The notes: generated by a model from the sequence alone, not told the origin. A stretch of DNA of 64,000 nucleotides from ZLKRG08 sp964654815 (GCA_964654815.1 CAZZLH010000001.1:47459-111458); one strand, 5' to 3'; positions 1 through 8,594 are shown, numbered from the stretch's first letter. Program-made: numbers and translations.

Positions 1-1
1 A

Positions 2-120
2 GAGACTTGGGCCTTCATCACCTGGGTGGCATATGCCGCTTATTTACATGCGCGCGTAACTGTTGGTTGGCGCGGACGTAAAGCTGCTTGGTTATGTTTG
101 TTAGCTGGCTCTACTTTTAT
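2..120 (+). CDS. ccsB: Cytochrome c biogenesis protein CcsB/ResC, C-terminal fragment
   Basis: Only about 40 residues are visible, open at the window edge and cut by an N run. They read ETWAFITWVAYAAYLHARVT and continue through GWRGRKAAW into a hydrophobic segment, which matches the last part of CcsB/ResC/CcsA-type haem handling proteins (tryptophan-rich region, then a late transmembrane helix). The family exports or presents haem for covalent attachment to apocytochromes c outside the membrane. Its place next to the menaquinone genes fits a respiratory locus. The final residues and stop codon must lie in the gap. Family call from sequence resemblance; completeness cannot be judged. Confidence 0.8.
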
Positions 121-220
121 NNNNNNNNNNNNNNNNNNNNNNNNNNNNNNNNNNNNNNNNNNNNNNNNNNNNNNNNNNNNNNNNNNNNNNNNNNNNNNNN
201 NNNNNNNNNNNNNNNNNNNN
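121..220. other. Assembly gap (100 N)
   Basis: Exactly 100 N, a placeholder of unknown true length. It hides the end of ccsB. No shared sequence is visible between its two flanks. Confidence 0.97.
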
Positions 221-231
221 TTTTGATTTAT

Positions 232-483
232 TTATAGACCTTTTAAGAAATCAGGATCATCATCTGGGCCGATGGGTCCGCGCTTCTTAGGCGGTTTCTT
301 TACGCGAGTCTTACCTGCTATCAACCAAGCAATCGGACCAATTGGCACCAACAAGATACTGACTAAGACCCAAGCCCACTTTGGCAGAAGTTTGATGTTT
401 GTCTCGTCAGCACGAGAGATATCAATAAGCGCATAGATTGCAAGTGCTATCGGTAATACATACATCAAAAGTATTCTCACCAT
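232..483 (-). CDS. Small PLDc_N-domain membrane protein
   Basis: 83 residues with two predicted membrane helices (about 3-21 and 36-60, the second containing VPIGPIAWLIAG), followed by a basic KKPPKKRG stretch and an acidic DDDPDFL tail. This is the pattern of the phospholipase D N-terminal (PLDc_N) family of small actinobacterial membrane proteins; no catalytic PLD domain is present. The start is supported by a GGGAGG ribosome site about 5 bases upstream. It lies leftward, convergent with ccsB and downstream of menA on the same strand. Molecular role unknown; such genes often sit beside cytochrome-assembly and menaquinone genes in Actinobacteria. Confidence 0.75.
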   Translation of the reverse strand: MVRILLMYVLPIALAIYALIDISRADETNIKLLPKWAWVLVSILLVPIGPIAWLIAGKTRVKKPPKKRGPIGPDDDPDFLKGL

Positions 484-554
484 TGCGCCCTCCCGCTTGT
501 AAAGAAAATCCAGATCTAGAGTTCAAACCCAGAGGCTTAGTCTAATGCTTAAAT

Positions 555-1391
555 TTATAGGTTAAAGATGCTGCCAACGAAGATCAACAAGCCCATGATT
601 GCTTGCAATCGACCGGTTGCACCTAACACCGAGATCAACTCTTGACCCTTTTTGAACTTTATCTCATTCAATAGTTTCATAGCTGGAAATATTCCCAAGA
701 CCGCCAACGTAGAGATAGTAAATCCAGTCACGATGGTAAAGAAGATGAGCAACATAAAGAATCGCCTAGCTCGGGTATCTCCAATCCTGACTGCTAAGGT
801 CATCTTGCCAACAGCTTTGTCACCCTCGATATCTCTGATGTTATTTACCATCAATAATGCGCAAGCTATCGAGCCATTCGATATGGCTGCGACAATCGAC
901 TCGACTGTGATCTGCCCAGTTTGGCCATAATAGGTGCCAATCGTTGCCACCAACCCGAAGAAGATAAAGACATATAACTCGCCTTGGGCACGATACCCAT
1001 AGGGTCTTTCACCACCGGTATATCGCCAAGCGGAGATGATTGCGATCAATCCAATCACCAAAAGCCAGAGTGAGCTGCGCAGGGCATATATCGAACCGCT
1101 AACTGCAGCAACTGCAAATGCGATGTATGCCGCGCGTTTTACCGATTCAGGAGTAGCTAAGCCACTAGCTACTAATCGCGTTGGCCCAATGCGTTCTTGG
1201 TCTGTGCCTCTGATGCCATCTGAGTAGTCGTTTGCGTAATTCACCGCAATCTGCAGGGATAAACCAACCGTCAAAGCAAGAAGGGCATTTAATAAATCGA
1301 ATTTTGGGTAAGCAATTCCGATTGCGACCAATACCGGTGTGATGGCCGCCGGAAGCGTGCGAGGCCTTGCTCCCAGAATCCACTTATTCAT
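555..1391 (-). CDS. menA: 1,4-dihydroxy-2-naphthoate polyprenyltransferase MenA
   Basis: Membrane prenyltransferase that joins 1,4-dihydroxy-2-naphthoate to a polyprenyl diphosphate, giving demethylmenaquinone. It is a UbiA-superfamily protein of 278 residues with many hydrophobic segments. The first Asp-rich motif is NYANDYSDG (about 51-59) and the second is in NNIRDIEGDKAVGK. The start MNKWILGARPRT was chosen over an ATG 18 bases upstream because family members begin with this W..GARPRTLPA block; the chosen ATG overlaps the menE stop by 8 bases, implying translational coupling. The prenyl donor is probably made by the polyprenyl synthase at 22859-23848. Confidence 0.93.
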   Translation of the reverse strand: MNKWILGARPRTLPAAITPVLVAIGIAYPKFDLLNALLALTVGLSLQIAVNYANDYSDGIRGTDQERIGPTRLVASGLATPESVKRAAYIAFAVAAVSGSIYALRSSLWLLVIGLIAIISAWRYTGGERPYGYRAQGELYVFIFFGLVATIGTYYGQTGQITVESIVAAISNGSIACALLMVNNIRDIEGDKAVGKMTLAVRIGDTRARRFFMLLIFFTIVTGFTISTLAVLGIFPAMKLLNEIKFKKGQELISVLGATGRLQAIMGLLIFVGSIFNL

Positions 1392-2349
1392 TTGGGAGTA
1401 ACTTATCAAGTGCTGCGCGATCCACTTTCTGAAGTGTGGTTCTTGGGATGGTTTTCACTCTGTATATGTGTTCGGCTTTAATGCCAAAGCTTTCCGATAG
1501 GACTGCCTGGATCTGATCATCCGAAACTTCATTTGGCTTGAATGATGTGGCGATTTGCAATGCCATGCCCCATTTAGCGCTTTCTTTACCTAACGCGGCA
1601 TATTCAAAACCAAGCGAGCTCTCTATCTTGCTAAGTGAGAGATTCTTGCCACCCGAGATGATCACATCATCGATTCGTCCGGTTACAATTAATTTGCCAT
1701 CTTGAAACTTGCCGGTATCTGAAGTGACGAAGAAACCATCTTTAAGAGGTACTCGCGCCAACATTGGGCCTTTGATCTCGATTGTGTCGTTGATGCGCAC
1801 CTCAACACCCGGTAATGGATGGCCATCATAAACACAGCCACCGCATGTCTCGGTCATGCCATAAGTGGTGATGCAATTTATTCCGGCGGCCTTTGCGCTA
1901 CTTAATAATTCAGTAGCGGTAGCGGCGCCACCTACCAACACCGCTCTACAGCCTTGCAGGTGTGAAAGTAAGACAGCATCACCATGCAGCGCATTGAATA
2001 ATTGGGTGGGTACGATGCTGGTAAATTCTGCCTTTTCGTTTACGGTCACTGGATCAGTGCCCAATTCAATGCTTCTGACTAAAACATTTATACCTGCGGC
2101 ATGTTCTGGTGAGAGCAGTAGTGACCAATAATCGCCAGGTTTTGCGCCCAGATATTCATTTGCGCTTCGCGCACTAAAACGCGCAGCACTTGCTGGAATC
2201 AGGATCTCTTTTGGTTTACCAGTTGAGCCACTTGTTGAGATTGCAATATCTGCATCCAAGTCCAGCGCTTCACCAAGTTCGGCCATGGTTTGTGTAATAG
2301 ACCACGATTTGTCGTATCTAAAAGGGCTCGACTTTGCTCCAGTTTCCAT
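1384..2349 (-). CDS. menE: o-Succinylbenzoate-CoA ligase MenE (short form)
   Basis: Adenylate-forming enzyme that activates o-succinylbenzoate to its CoA thioester. The AMP-binding P-loop STSGSTGKPKE lies at 38-48, followed by YGMTETCGG and GRIDDVIISGGKNLSLSKIE, the hinge into the small C-terminal domain. At 321 residues it is clearly shorter than the E. coli enzyme (about 450) and somewhat shorter than mycobacterial MenE; most of the region before the P-loop is missing, yet the core motifs are intact. It is the first gene of the leftward menE-menA pair and divergent from menB with only 21 bases between start codons, sharing a near-symmetric -10 element. Confidence 0.9.
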   Translation of the reverse strand: METGAKSSPFRYDKSWSITQTMAELGEALDLDADIAISTSGSTGKPKEILIPASAARFSARSANEYLGAKPGDYWSLLLSPEHAAGINVLVRSIELGTDPVTVNEKAEFTSIVPTQLFNALHGDAVLLSHLQGCRAVLVGGAATATELLSSAKAAGINCITTYGMTETCGGCVYDGHPLPGVEVRINDTIEIKGPMLARVPLKDGFFVTSDTGKFQDGKLIVTGRIDDVIISGGKNLSLSKIESSLGFEYAALGKESAKWGMALQIATSFKPNEVSDDQIQAVLSESFGIKAEHIYRVKTIPRTTLQKVDRAALDKLLPNE

Positions 2350-2357
2350 GACCCCCG

Positions 2358-2364
2358 TAGGCTA
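2358..2364. promoter_or_regulatory. Shared divergent -10 element of menE and menB
   Basis: The 7-mer TAGGCTA reads TAGGCT rightward and TAGCCT leftward, both fitting TANNNT. Rightward it ends 7 bases before the menB ATG (2371), predicting a leaderless transcript. Leftward it ends 9 bases before the menE ATG (2349), leaving a leader of at most a few bases. With only 21 bases between start codons, both promoters must use this segment. Inferred from spacing; no -35 sequence is obvious. Confidence 0.55.
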
Positions 2365-2370
2365 AGGTGC

Positions 2371-3240
2371 ATGAGCAAGCCAATCAAGCGAGAGTTTCCC
2401 AGCCGCGAGATTCCCAAGTGGATCAAGCGCGCTGAATTTACGGACATTGTCTACGAAACTGCTGAAGGCATCGCCAAAATCACAATCAATCGCCCAGAGC
2501 TACGAAATGCATTTAGACCGCAGACCATCATTGAATTGAAAGAGGCTTTTGATTTAGCGCGAGATGACGAAGCAGTGGGCGTAGTGATTTTCACCGGAGC
2601 GGGCGAGGAGGCATTCTGCTCTGGCGGAGATATCAGCGTTCGAGGCGATGATGGATATATCGGCGATGACTCTGTTGGCAGCAAAGGTATTGGTCGCTTA
2701 AATGTCTTGGATCTACAGATACAAATTCGTCGCATGCCAAAGCCAGTGATTGCGATGGTGGCCGGCTGGGCAATTGGCGGTGGACATGTGCTACATGTGG
2801 TCTGTGATTTAACAATTGCGGCAGAGAATGCAAAATTTGGCCAGACCGGTCCGATGGTTGGCTCCTTTGATGGTGGATATGGCGCTGGCTTACTTGCACG
2901 CCACGTTGGTCAGAAGAAGGCGCGCGAAATTTGGTTCTTAACCAGACAGTACGATGCCAGTGAGGCTTTGGAAATGGGATTGGTTAATACCGTTGTGCCA
3001 GTAAAAGAGTTAGAGGCAGAGACTGTGCAATGGGCGCGCGAGATGCTTCGCAACTCGCCATTGGCGCTGCGTTTACTCAAGGCTGGTTTAAATGCTGCTG
3101 ATGATGGTCTTGCGGGAGTTCAGCAACTTGCCGGCGATGCCACTCTGCTTTTCTATATGACCGAAGAGGGCCAAGAAGGTCGCGATGCATACAAGGAGAA
3201 GCGCCCACCTAACTTCGGGAAATATCCAAAGCGTCCTTGA
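2371..3240 (+). CDS. menB: 1,4-dihydroxy-2-naphthoyl-CoA synthase MenB
   Basis: Crotonase-fold enzyme that closes the second ring of the naphthoquinone from o-succinylbenzoyl-CoA. 289 residues; visible family signatures are the oxyanion-hole segments EAFCSGGDIS and WAIGGGHVLH, the substrate-binding FGQTGPMVGSFDGGYG, and the MenB-type C-terminus ending in KEKRPPNFGKYPKRP. The start MSKPIKREF was chosen because it follows a -10 box by 7 bases and matches the usual N-terminus; the open frame runs 27 codons further upstream into the menE side and is not expected to be translated. The stop overlaps the menC start by one base (TGATG). Confidence 0.95.
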   Translation: MSKPIKREFPSREIPKWIKRAEFTDIVYETAEGIAKITINRPELRNAFRPQTIIELKEAFDLARDDEAVGVVIFTGAGEEAFCSGGDISVRGDDGYIGDDSVGSKGIGRLNVLDLQIQIRRMPKPVIAMVAGWAIGGGHVLHVVCDLTIAAENAKFGQTGPMVGSFDGGYGAGLLARHVGQKKAREIWFLTRQYDASEALEMGLVNTVVPVKELEAETVQWAREMLRNSPLALRLLKAGLNAADDGLAGVQQLAGDATLLFYMTEEGQEGRDAYKEKRPPNFGKYPKRP

Positions 3241-4217
3241 TGTCCCAGGTAATCGATCGCAAGATTCTGGATGAAGTCCTTGAATCGTTGCAGGTGCTCT
3301 CACTTCCGACTAGAACTAACTTTCGCTCAGTAACCAGACGCGAAGTTGCGCTCTTTAAAGGGCCATATGGTTGGGGCGAATTCTCGCCATTCTTGGAGTA
3401 TGGCGCCGAGGAAGCGGCAAATTGGTTGGCAAGTGGCATAGAGGCTGCATTCCAACCGCCGGTAGAGGTTCTGCGCCAAGAGATTGAAATTAATGCCACA
3501 TTGCCAGCGGTAGATACCAAGGAAGATGTCGCCAATATCTTGAGTTGGTACCCGGGTGCGAAGGTAGTGAAGATCAAAGTGGGCGATGATTTAGCGCTGG
3601 ATATGGCACGCATCCGCAATACCTTTGCGGTAAATCCAGAATTTCGCATCAGATTAGATGTAAATGGCCGTTGGGACGTAAATCAAAGCAGAGCAGCGGT
3701 CGCAGAAATCATCGACGAATTTGGCCTGGAGAGATTTGATTACATCGAACAACCGGTCGAGACTTTGGCAGAGTTACGAGAGTTAGATTTGCCAATACCA
3801 GTGGTTGGCGATGAGGTGATTCGAAAAGCAGCTGATCCTTTTGCAATTGATCTGGCGGGCGCAGTCGATATTTTGATGTTGAAGGTCGCGCCACTAGGTG
3901 GCATCAGAAGATCCCTCGCCATCGCAGCCCACCATAAATTACCTGTCGTAGTTTCAAGCGCCTTGGAATCTGCAGTAGGGATCGCACATGGCATTAGATT
4001 GGCCGCAGCGCTACCGGAATTGAAATTTGCCTGCGGATTAGCTACTGGAAAATTACTTACAAATGATGTTGGAGAGATTCCTATCAATGATGGGAAAGTA
4101 TCGGTTACCGATATAAGCCCCAGTGGGTTAATCAATTATCAAGCTACACCGGATCGAGCTAATTGGTGGCAGCAGAGAATCAGAGAGAGTTTTGCAATAT
4201 GGCAAGCACAAAATTAG
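3240..4217 (+). CDS. menC: o-Succinylbenzoate synthase MenC
   Basis: Enolase-superfamily dehydratase that converts SHCHC to o-succinylbenzoate. 325 residues. Visible active-site segments in order are VVKIKVG (catalytic Lys), RLDVNGRW (metal Asp), YIEQPVE (metal Glu), VVGDEVIRK (metal Asp) and DILMLKVAPLGG (second Lys), all as expected for MenC. The start ATG overlaps the menB stop by one base; a TTG codon just upstream is in frame but unnecessary. Its 3' end overlaps menD by 19 bases. Part of the rightward menB-menC-menD operon. Confidence 0.93.
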   Translation: MSQVIDRKILDEVLESLQVLSLPTRTNFRSVTRREVALFKGPYGWGEFSPFLEYGAEEAANWLASGIEAAFQPPVEVLRQEIEINATLPAVDTKEDVANILSWYPGAKVVKIKVGDDLALDMARIRNTFAVNPEFRIRLDVNGRWDVNQSRAAVAEIIDEFGLERFDYIEQPVETLAELRELDLPIPVVGDEVIRKAADPFAIDLAGAVDILMLKVAPLGGIRRSLAIAAHHKLPVVVSSALESAVGIAHGIRLAAALPELKFACGLATGKLLTNDVGEIPINDGKVSVTDISPSGLINYQATPDRANWWQQRIRESFAIWQAQN

Positions 4218-5692
4218 CTCGCACCATAATCCGTGATTTGATCGAACATGGAATCACAGATTTTGTACTGAGTCCTGGATCAAGGAATGCACCATTATCA
4301 ATTGCGCTGTATGAAGCCGAACAGCGCGGTTTAGTGAAATTACATATTCGAATCGACGAACGAACCGCAGGATTCTTTGCATTGGGTTTGACCAAAGCTG
4401 GCAATCGACCTGCTGCTCTGGTCTGCACTAGTGGCACTGCGGTCGCTAATTACTATCCTGCATTCTTAGAGGCATTCCATAGCGCTCAGCCACTATTGGT
4501 ACTAAGCGCTGATCGCCCCGCCAAACTTCGCCAAACCGGTGCAAATCAAACTACCAACCAGGTTAATTTATTTAATTGCGGCGCTTTTTATGATCTCTCG
4601 GAGGCTAATGCCCGATACCAACTATCCTCATTTGGTCCCACTCATATAAATGTGCAATTCGATGAGCCGCTAATTCCATCGCAGTCAGATTTAGCGCAGC
4701 AGAATTGGCTTGATGGGCTAGTAAGTAAAGAGATACCTTCGGTAAAGAACCCACAAGAGATATTTGTAGTCCCTGAAGGTAAAGGTATTTTGATAATTGG
4801 CCACGATGGCGTGGATGTCTCTGATTTTGCAACTCAACTTGACGTACCAGTCATCGCGGAGAATCCATTGAGTTATGCAAGTGCCGTGGCTCATGCCTCG
4901 CTATTTGGCCAAAACTTAGATATCGATTGGGCGGTTGTGGTTGGTCGCACCACACTTTCACGAAGCACCAACGCTTTGATTGCGAAAGCTAAATCTGTTT
5001 ACGTAATTGATCCGAGAGCGCACGCGATCGATCCCAAACGAACCGCAACTAAGATTTTCAGCTCGGTTCCTAAAATTTCTGGCAGCGCTGCAAAATGGAC
5101 TCTCGCTAGTGAATTTATGGAAATTAACGATTGGAGTGAGCCCGCGGTTGCCCAAACCATCGCGGCTGCTCTACCTATGAGTTCGACGCTCTACCTTGCA
5201 TCCTCTAGACCAATCCGAGATTTTGAAGCCTTTGCGCGCCCAAGAGATGGAGTAGAGGTATTCGCTAATCGAGGATTAGCTGGAATTGATGGCAACATCT
5301 CAACTGCTATGGGAATTGCCGCAAAACGAGATTGCACATATGCGGTGCTTGGCGATTTGGCCTTTTTACATGACTTGACGGCGCTGGTTAATAAATCGGA
5401 AGTGAAATTAAAACTCATCGTGATAAATAACAATGGTGGTGGCATCTTCTCAACCTTGCCGCAAGCCCAGGTAGCGGGTTTTGAACGGATATTTGGTACC
5501 CCTCATAATCAAGATATCTTCCGTATCGCCAGTTCGTTTGGAGTACCGGCCACCGAGATTGAGGATTTAAAGGGCTTAAAGGCCTTTATGTCCGCCCCAA
5601 CAAGGCTGGAGATTGCGATTTTGCAGATGCCAGATCGAAGCTCTAACGCCGATCTAATAAGAGAGTTAGCTAAGCGCGTTAATTATCGGTAG
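4199..5692 (+). CDS. menD: SEPHCHC synthase MenD
   Basis: Thiamine-diphosphate enzyme that adds a succinyl semialdehyde unit from 2-oxoglutarate to isochorismate, the first committed menaquinone step. The N-terminus STKLARTIIRDLIEHGITDF then VLSPGSRNAPLS is characteristic, and the ThDP/Mg motif appears as GDLAFLHD followed by INNNGGGIF near residues 398-428. 497 residues, somewhat shorter than the E. coli protein (556). The start was placed at MASTKLART, preceded by a GAGAGAG ribosome site inside menC; 12 further in-frame codons upstream are ignored. The last 27 bases overlap the convergent menF gene. Confidence 0.94.
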   Translation: MASTKLARTIIRDLIEHGITDFVLSPGSRNAPLSIALYEAEQRGLVKLHIRIDERTAGFFALGLTKAGNRPAALVCTSGTAVANYYPAFLEAFHSAQPLLVLSADRPAKLRQTGANQTTNQVNLFNCGAFYDLSEANARYQLSSFGPTHINVQFDEPLIPSQSDLAQQNWLDGLVSKEIPSVKNPQEIFVVPEGKGILIIGHDGVDVSDFATQLDVPVIAENPLSYASAVAHASLFGQNLDIDWAVVVGRTTLSRSTNALIAKAKSVYVIDPRAHAIDPKRTATKIFSSVPKISGSAAKWTLASEFMEINDWSEPAVAQTIAAALPMSSTLYLASSRPIRDFEAFARPRDGVEVFANRGLAGIDGNISTAMGIAAKRDCTYAVLGDLAFLHDLTALVNKSEVKLKLIVINNNGGGIFSTLPQAQVAGFERIFGTPHNQDIFRIASSFGVPATEIEDLKGLKAFMSAPTRLEIAILQMPDRSSNADLIRELAKRVNYR

Positions 5693-6892
5693 GAACTTAG
5701 CTTGGCTCTCTGTTACTTCACGCTCAGCATCAGAACCGGCGACAATGCCGCAACCGGCGAAGGCGCGCAGGGTATTTCCTTCAATTAACCCACAACGTAG
5801 CGCTAGCCCCTGTTCGCCATCGCCTTTGGCATCCACCCATCCGATTGGGCCGGCATAGCGTGAGCGATCAATTCCCTCTAGCCGCTTGATTAATTCGGCA
5901 GCTTTTCCAGTGGGTGTACCGCAGACTGCTGCGGATGGATGTAACTTCTCTAATATCGCAAAGATATCGATGACCTTGTGGCTCTCTTTGATCGCACCAG
6001 TTACATCTGTAGCCAAATGCATGACATTAGATAGATGTAATACGAACGGCGCATCTGGCACATTTGTGGAGTTACAGAATGGCGCTAACGCCTGTGCCAC
6101 CGATTTAACTGCATATTCGTGCTCCTCTAAGTCCTTCGATGATCTGGCAAGCGATGCAGCTAATGCGAGATCTTTCTGATCATCGCCAGTTTTACTAATG
6201 GTTCCGGCTAAAACACGAGAGACCACCATCGAATTATTTAAACGAATCAACAATTCCGGTGTAGCACCGACCAAACCATTATTGGCGTAGACCCAAGTGC
6301 CGGGGTACTCCTTGGCCAGATTCTTCAATAGATAACGTGGATCGATCTGTGAATCACTAGTAGCCACAATTTCTCGAGCGAGTACCACTTTATCCAACTC
6401 ACCATTTTGGATTTCAAAGACCGCCTTTTCAACAGAATTCTTCCAAGAGTTGATATCGCTCTGCTGCCAAATGACCTGTGGCGCTACGAGAGGCGCGGCC
6501 TTTTCTGGCAATTTTGGCGCAGGGCCATCGCCAATCCAAGTAATCCAAGTCGCCTGATTTCTGATCCCCACCACTACCTTTGGAATTACCAAGATGCTGG
6601 GCGCTGCTTCATCAAATGAGAATGAGGTGAAGAGCACGGGGCCAGTACCTGGACCATGCACCTCATTATTTATCTCTAGGTTATCTAATTGTTGGTACCA
6701 CCAATTACGGGCAACTTCAAAACGATTGGCGCCACTTACTGTGGTGCTGGCATAGATGCCCCAACCAACTAGCCCTTCACCATTTCTGACCCAAGCGAGA
6801 TTATTTAACGGATTGGGATCTGCCAAAAGATCCAGTAGCGGCAGATGCGCGCCAAGGCGCACCGTATTTACCGGTACTGGAGTTTGGGACAT
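5666..6892 (-). CDS. menF: Isochorismate synthase MenF
   Basis: Chorismate-binding enzyme that makes isochorismate for menaquinone. 408 residues. Family blocks visible are DKVVLAREIVA, GATPELLIRL, EEHEYAVKSVAQAL, LHPSAAVCGTPTGKAAELI and SRYAGPIGWVDAKGDGEQGL near the C-terminus. With menD, menE, menB and menC present, an isochorismate synthase for menaquinone is more likely than one for a siderophore. It is transcribed leftward, divergent from menG (42 bases between starts) and overlapping menD by 27 bases at the 3' end. A leaderless promoter fits (TAGACT ends 6 bases before the ATG). Confidence 0.92.
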   Translation of the reverse strand: MSQTPVPVNTVRLGAHLPLLDLLADPNPLNNLAWVRNGEGLVGWGIYASTTVSGANRFEVARNWWYQQLDNLEINNEVHGPGTGPVLFTSFSFDEAAPSILVIPKVVVGIRNQATWITWIGDGPAPKLPEKAAPLVAPQVIWQQSDINSWKNSVEKAVFEIQNGELDKVVLAREIVATSDSQIDPRYLLKNLAKEYPGTWVYANNGLVGATPELLIRLNNSMVVSRVLAGTISKTGDDQKDLALAASLARSSKDLEEHEYAVKSVAQALAPFCNSTNVPDAPFVLHLSNVMHLATDVTGAIKESHKVIDIFAILEKLHPSAAVCGTPTGKAAELIKRLEGIDRSRYAGPIGWVDAKGDGEQGLALRCGLIEGNTLRAFAGCGIVAGSDAEREVTESQAKFLPIINALS

Positions 6893-6898
6893 TTGCGA

Positions 6899-6904
6899 AG
6901 TCTA
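6899..6904 (-). promoter_or_regulatory. -10 box of menF
   Basis: TAGACT on the minus strand, 6 bases before the menF ATG; predicts a leaderless mRNA. Confidence 0.55.
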
Positions 6905-6919
6905 TCGGTGAATTTGTAG

Positions 6920-6927
6920 GGCAGAAT
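6920..6927 (+). promoter_or_regulatory. GGCAGAAT promoter element of menG
   Basis: GGCAGAAT ends 7 bases before the menG ATG. The same octamer sits 6 bases before citrate synthase (32323-32330) and the secreted peptidase-like gene (42968-42975), suggesting a recurring -10 variant with CAGAAT as hexamer. Confidence 0.5.
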
Positions 6928-6934
6928 ACGCAGT

Positions 6935-7630
6935 ATGTCACGCGCTAATATGGATAAGAATCCAGAAGACGTTGCTGCGATGTTTGATGGCGTTGCCAAA
7001 CGCTATGACTTGGTTAACGACTTACTTAGTTTGGGTCAGACAAAATCTTGGCGCCGTAAAACTACAGAGATAATCGCGCCAAAACCTGGCATGGAGATTT
7101 TAGATTTAGCCGCCGGAACTGGCGCCTCTTCGATCCCACTGCATAAAGCAGGCGCATCGGTTATCTCGGCAGATTTCTCTGAAGGAATGTTAGATGCAGG
7201 TAGAAAGAGAAATCCGCAATTAAATTTCGTGAAAGCAGATGCGCTCAACCTGCCCTTTGAATCGGGAAGATTTGATGTAGTGACGATCTCTTTCGGGCTT
7301 CGCAATACAGTCGATTTTGATAAAGCATTGGCGCAAATGCTGAGAGTGACTAAGCCAGGTGGGCGATTGGTGGTCTGCGAATTTAGCCAACCTACGTGGC
7401 GGCCATTTAGAGCGCTTTATATGAATTATTTGATGAAGGCGCTGCCGAAGATCGCAAAGGTGACGAGCTCCAATCCAGCGGCTTATCAATATCTGGCCGA
7501 ATCAATCAGGGCCTGGCCGGATCAGCGCGCCCTGGCCGCTCGAATCGAGGCGGCTGGGTGGCAGAGGGCCACCTGGCGCAATCTCACCTTTGGGATTGTT
7601 TCAGTTCACAGCGCATATGCGCGCTTTTAA
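6935..7630 (+). CDS. menG: Demethylmenaquinone methyltransferase MenG/UbiE
   Basis: SAM-dependent methyltransferase for the last menaquinone step, methylating demethylmenaquinone. 231 residues with the UbiE signature YDLVNDLLSLGQTKSWRRK, SAM motif I LDLAAGTGASS (about 53-63), and the second UbiE signature around RVTKPGGRLVVCEFSQPTW. It follows menF divergently and precedes nuoA by 36 bases, bridging the quinone and complex I blocks; a separate promoter for nuoA can be seen. No ribosome site precedes the ATG, consistent with leaderless translation. Confidence 0.93.
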   Translation: MSRANMDKNPEDVAAMFDGVAKRYDLVNDLLSLGQTKSWRRKTTEIIAPKPGMEILDLAAGTGASSIPLHKAGASVISADFSEGMLDAGRKRNPQLNFVKADALNLPFESGRFDVVTISFGLRNTVDFDKALAQMLRVTKPGGRLVVCEFSQPTWRPFRALYMNYLMKALPKIAKVTSSNPAAYQYLAESIRAWPDQRALAARIEAAGWQRATWRNLTFGIVSVHSAYARF

Positions 7631-7654
7631 TTTCGCCTATCCAAAAGCCACGCT

Positions 7655-7660
7655 TAGGAT
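7655..7660 (+). promoter_or_regulatory. -10 box of the nuo operon
   Basis: TAGGAT ends 6 bases before the nuoA GTG with no Shine-Dalgarno sequence, predicting that the roughly 16-kb nuo transcript begins at or next to its start codon. Confidence 0.6.
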
Positions 7661-7666
7661 TACAGG

Positions 7667-8026
7667 GTGAATCCATATGTGCCTATTTTCGTAATCGGCG
7701 CCATTGGCCTCGGCTTTGCGGTCTTCTCAGTGGCAGTTGCAGCCATCACCGGACCTAAGCGTTACAACCGGGCCAAGTTAGATCCTTACGAGTGCGGCAT
7801 CGAACCATCACCACAAGCTGCAGAGGGTGGACGCTTTCCGGTTAAGTACTTTTTAACTGCGATGCTCTTCATCATCTTTGATATAGAAATTGTCTTCCTA
7901 TATCCATGGGCAGTCACCTTTGATCAGCTTGGTTTATTTGGTTTGGTAGAGATGATTCTCTTTATCGGAACCGTCTTTGTGGCGTATACATATGTATGGC
8001 GCCGCGGCGGACTTGAGTGGGATTAA
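7667..8026 (+). CDS. nuoA: NADH-quinone oxidoreductase subunit A
   Basis: Membrane subunit of complex I, 119 residues with three hydrophobic helices and the conserved loop KLDPYECGIEPSPQA (ND3-type loop with the key Cys), then RFPVKYFLTAMLFIIFDIEIVFLYP. The start is GTG, which directly follows a -10 box; the ATG-like bases shortly downstream are out of frame. First gene of the nuoA-N operon. Confidence 0.95.
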   Translation: MNPYVPIFVIGAIGLGFAVFSVAVAAITGPKRYNRAKLDPYECGIEPSPQAAEGGRFPVKYFLTAMLFIIFDIEIVFLYPWAVTFDQLGLFGLVEMILFIGTVFVAYTYVWRRGGLEWD

Positions 8027-8036
8027 GGCGAGGTAA

Positions 8037-8594
8037 ATGGGTCTAGAAGAGAAGATACCGTCTGGCTTTTTGCTGACTACGGTAGAGAAACTTGCAGATT
8101 ACATGCGCAAGTCATCGGTTTGGCCAGCGACCTTTGGTTTGGCTTGTTGTGCGATTGAGATGATGGCAACTGGTTCAGCTGCCAAGTACGACATCTCCCG
8201 CTTTGGTATGGAGCGCTTCTCTGCGACGCCTCGCCAAGCTGACTTAATGATTGTGGCTGGACGGCTATCTAACAAGATGGCGCCAGTACTTCGCCAAATT
8301 TATGATCAAATGCCAAATCCAAAGTGGGTAATTGCGATGGGCGCCTGCGCATCCTCGGGCGGCATGTTCAACAATTACGCGATTGTGCAAGGTGTAGACC
8401 ACGTAGTACCGGTAGATATCTATCTTCCAGGATGTCCACCGCGTCCAGAGATGTTGCTTGATGCAATCTTGAAATTGCACGAAAAGATTGGCGATGCAAA
8501 GCTTGGCGCAAATCGCGAGAAGATTATTAAGGAAGTAGAGGCTGCAGCGCTTGCGGCCATCCCAACTCATGCTCAGAGAGGTCTGCTGGCGTGA
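8037..8594 (+). CDS. nuoB: NADH-quinone oxidoreductase subunit B
   Basis: Peripheral-arm subunit carrying the terminal cluster N2, which passes electrons to quinone. 185 residues; the cluster ligands Cys37-Cys38 (LACCAIEMM), Cys104 (MGACASSGG) and Cys133 (PGCPPRPE) are all present. A GAGGT ribosome site lies just upstream. The stop overlaps the nuoC start by 4 bases (GTGA). Confidence 0.97.
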   Translation: MGLEEKIPSGFLLTTVEKLADYMRKSSVWPATFGLACCAIEMMATGSAAKYDISRFGMERFSATPRQADLMIVAGRLSNKMAPVLRQIYDQMPNPKWVIAMGACASSGGMFNNYAIVQGVDHVVPVDIYLPGCPPRPEMLLDAILKLHEKIGDAKLGANREKIIKEVEAAALAAIPTHAQRGLLA

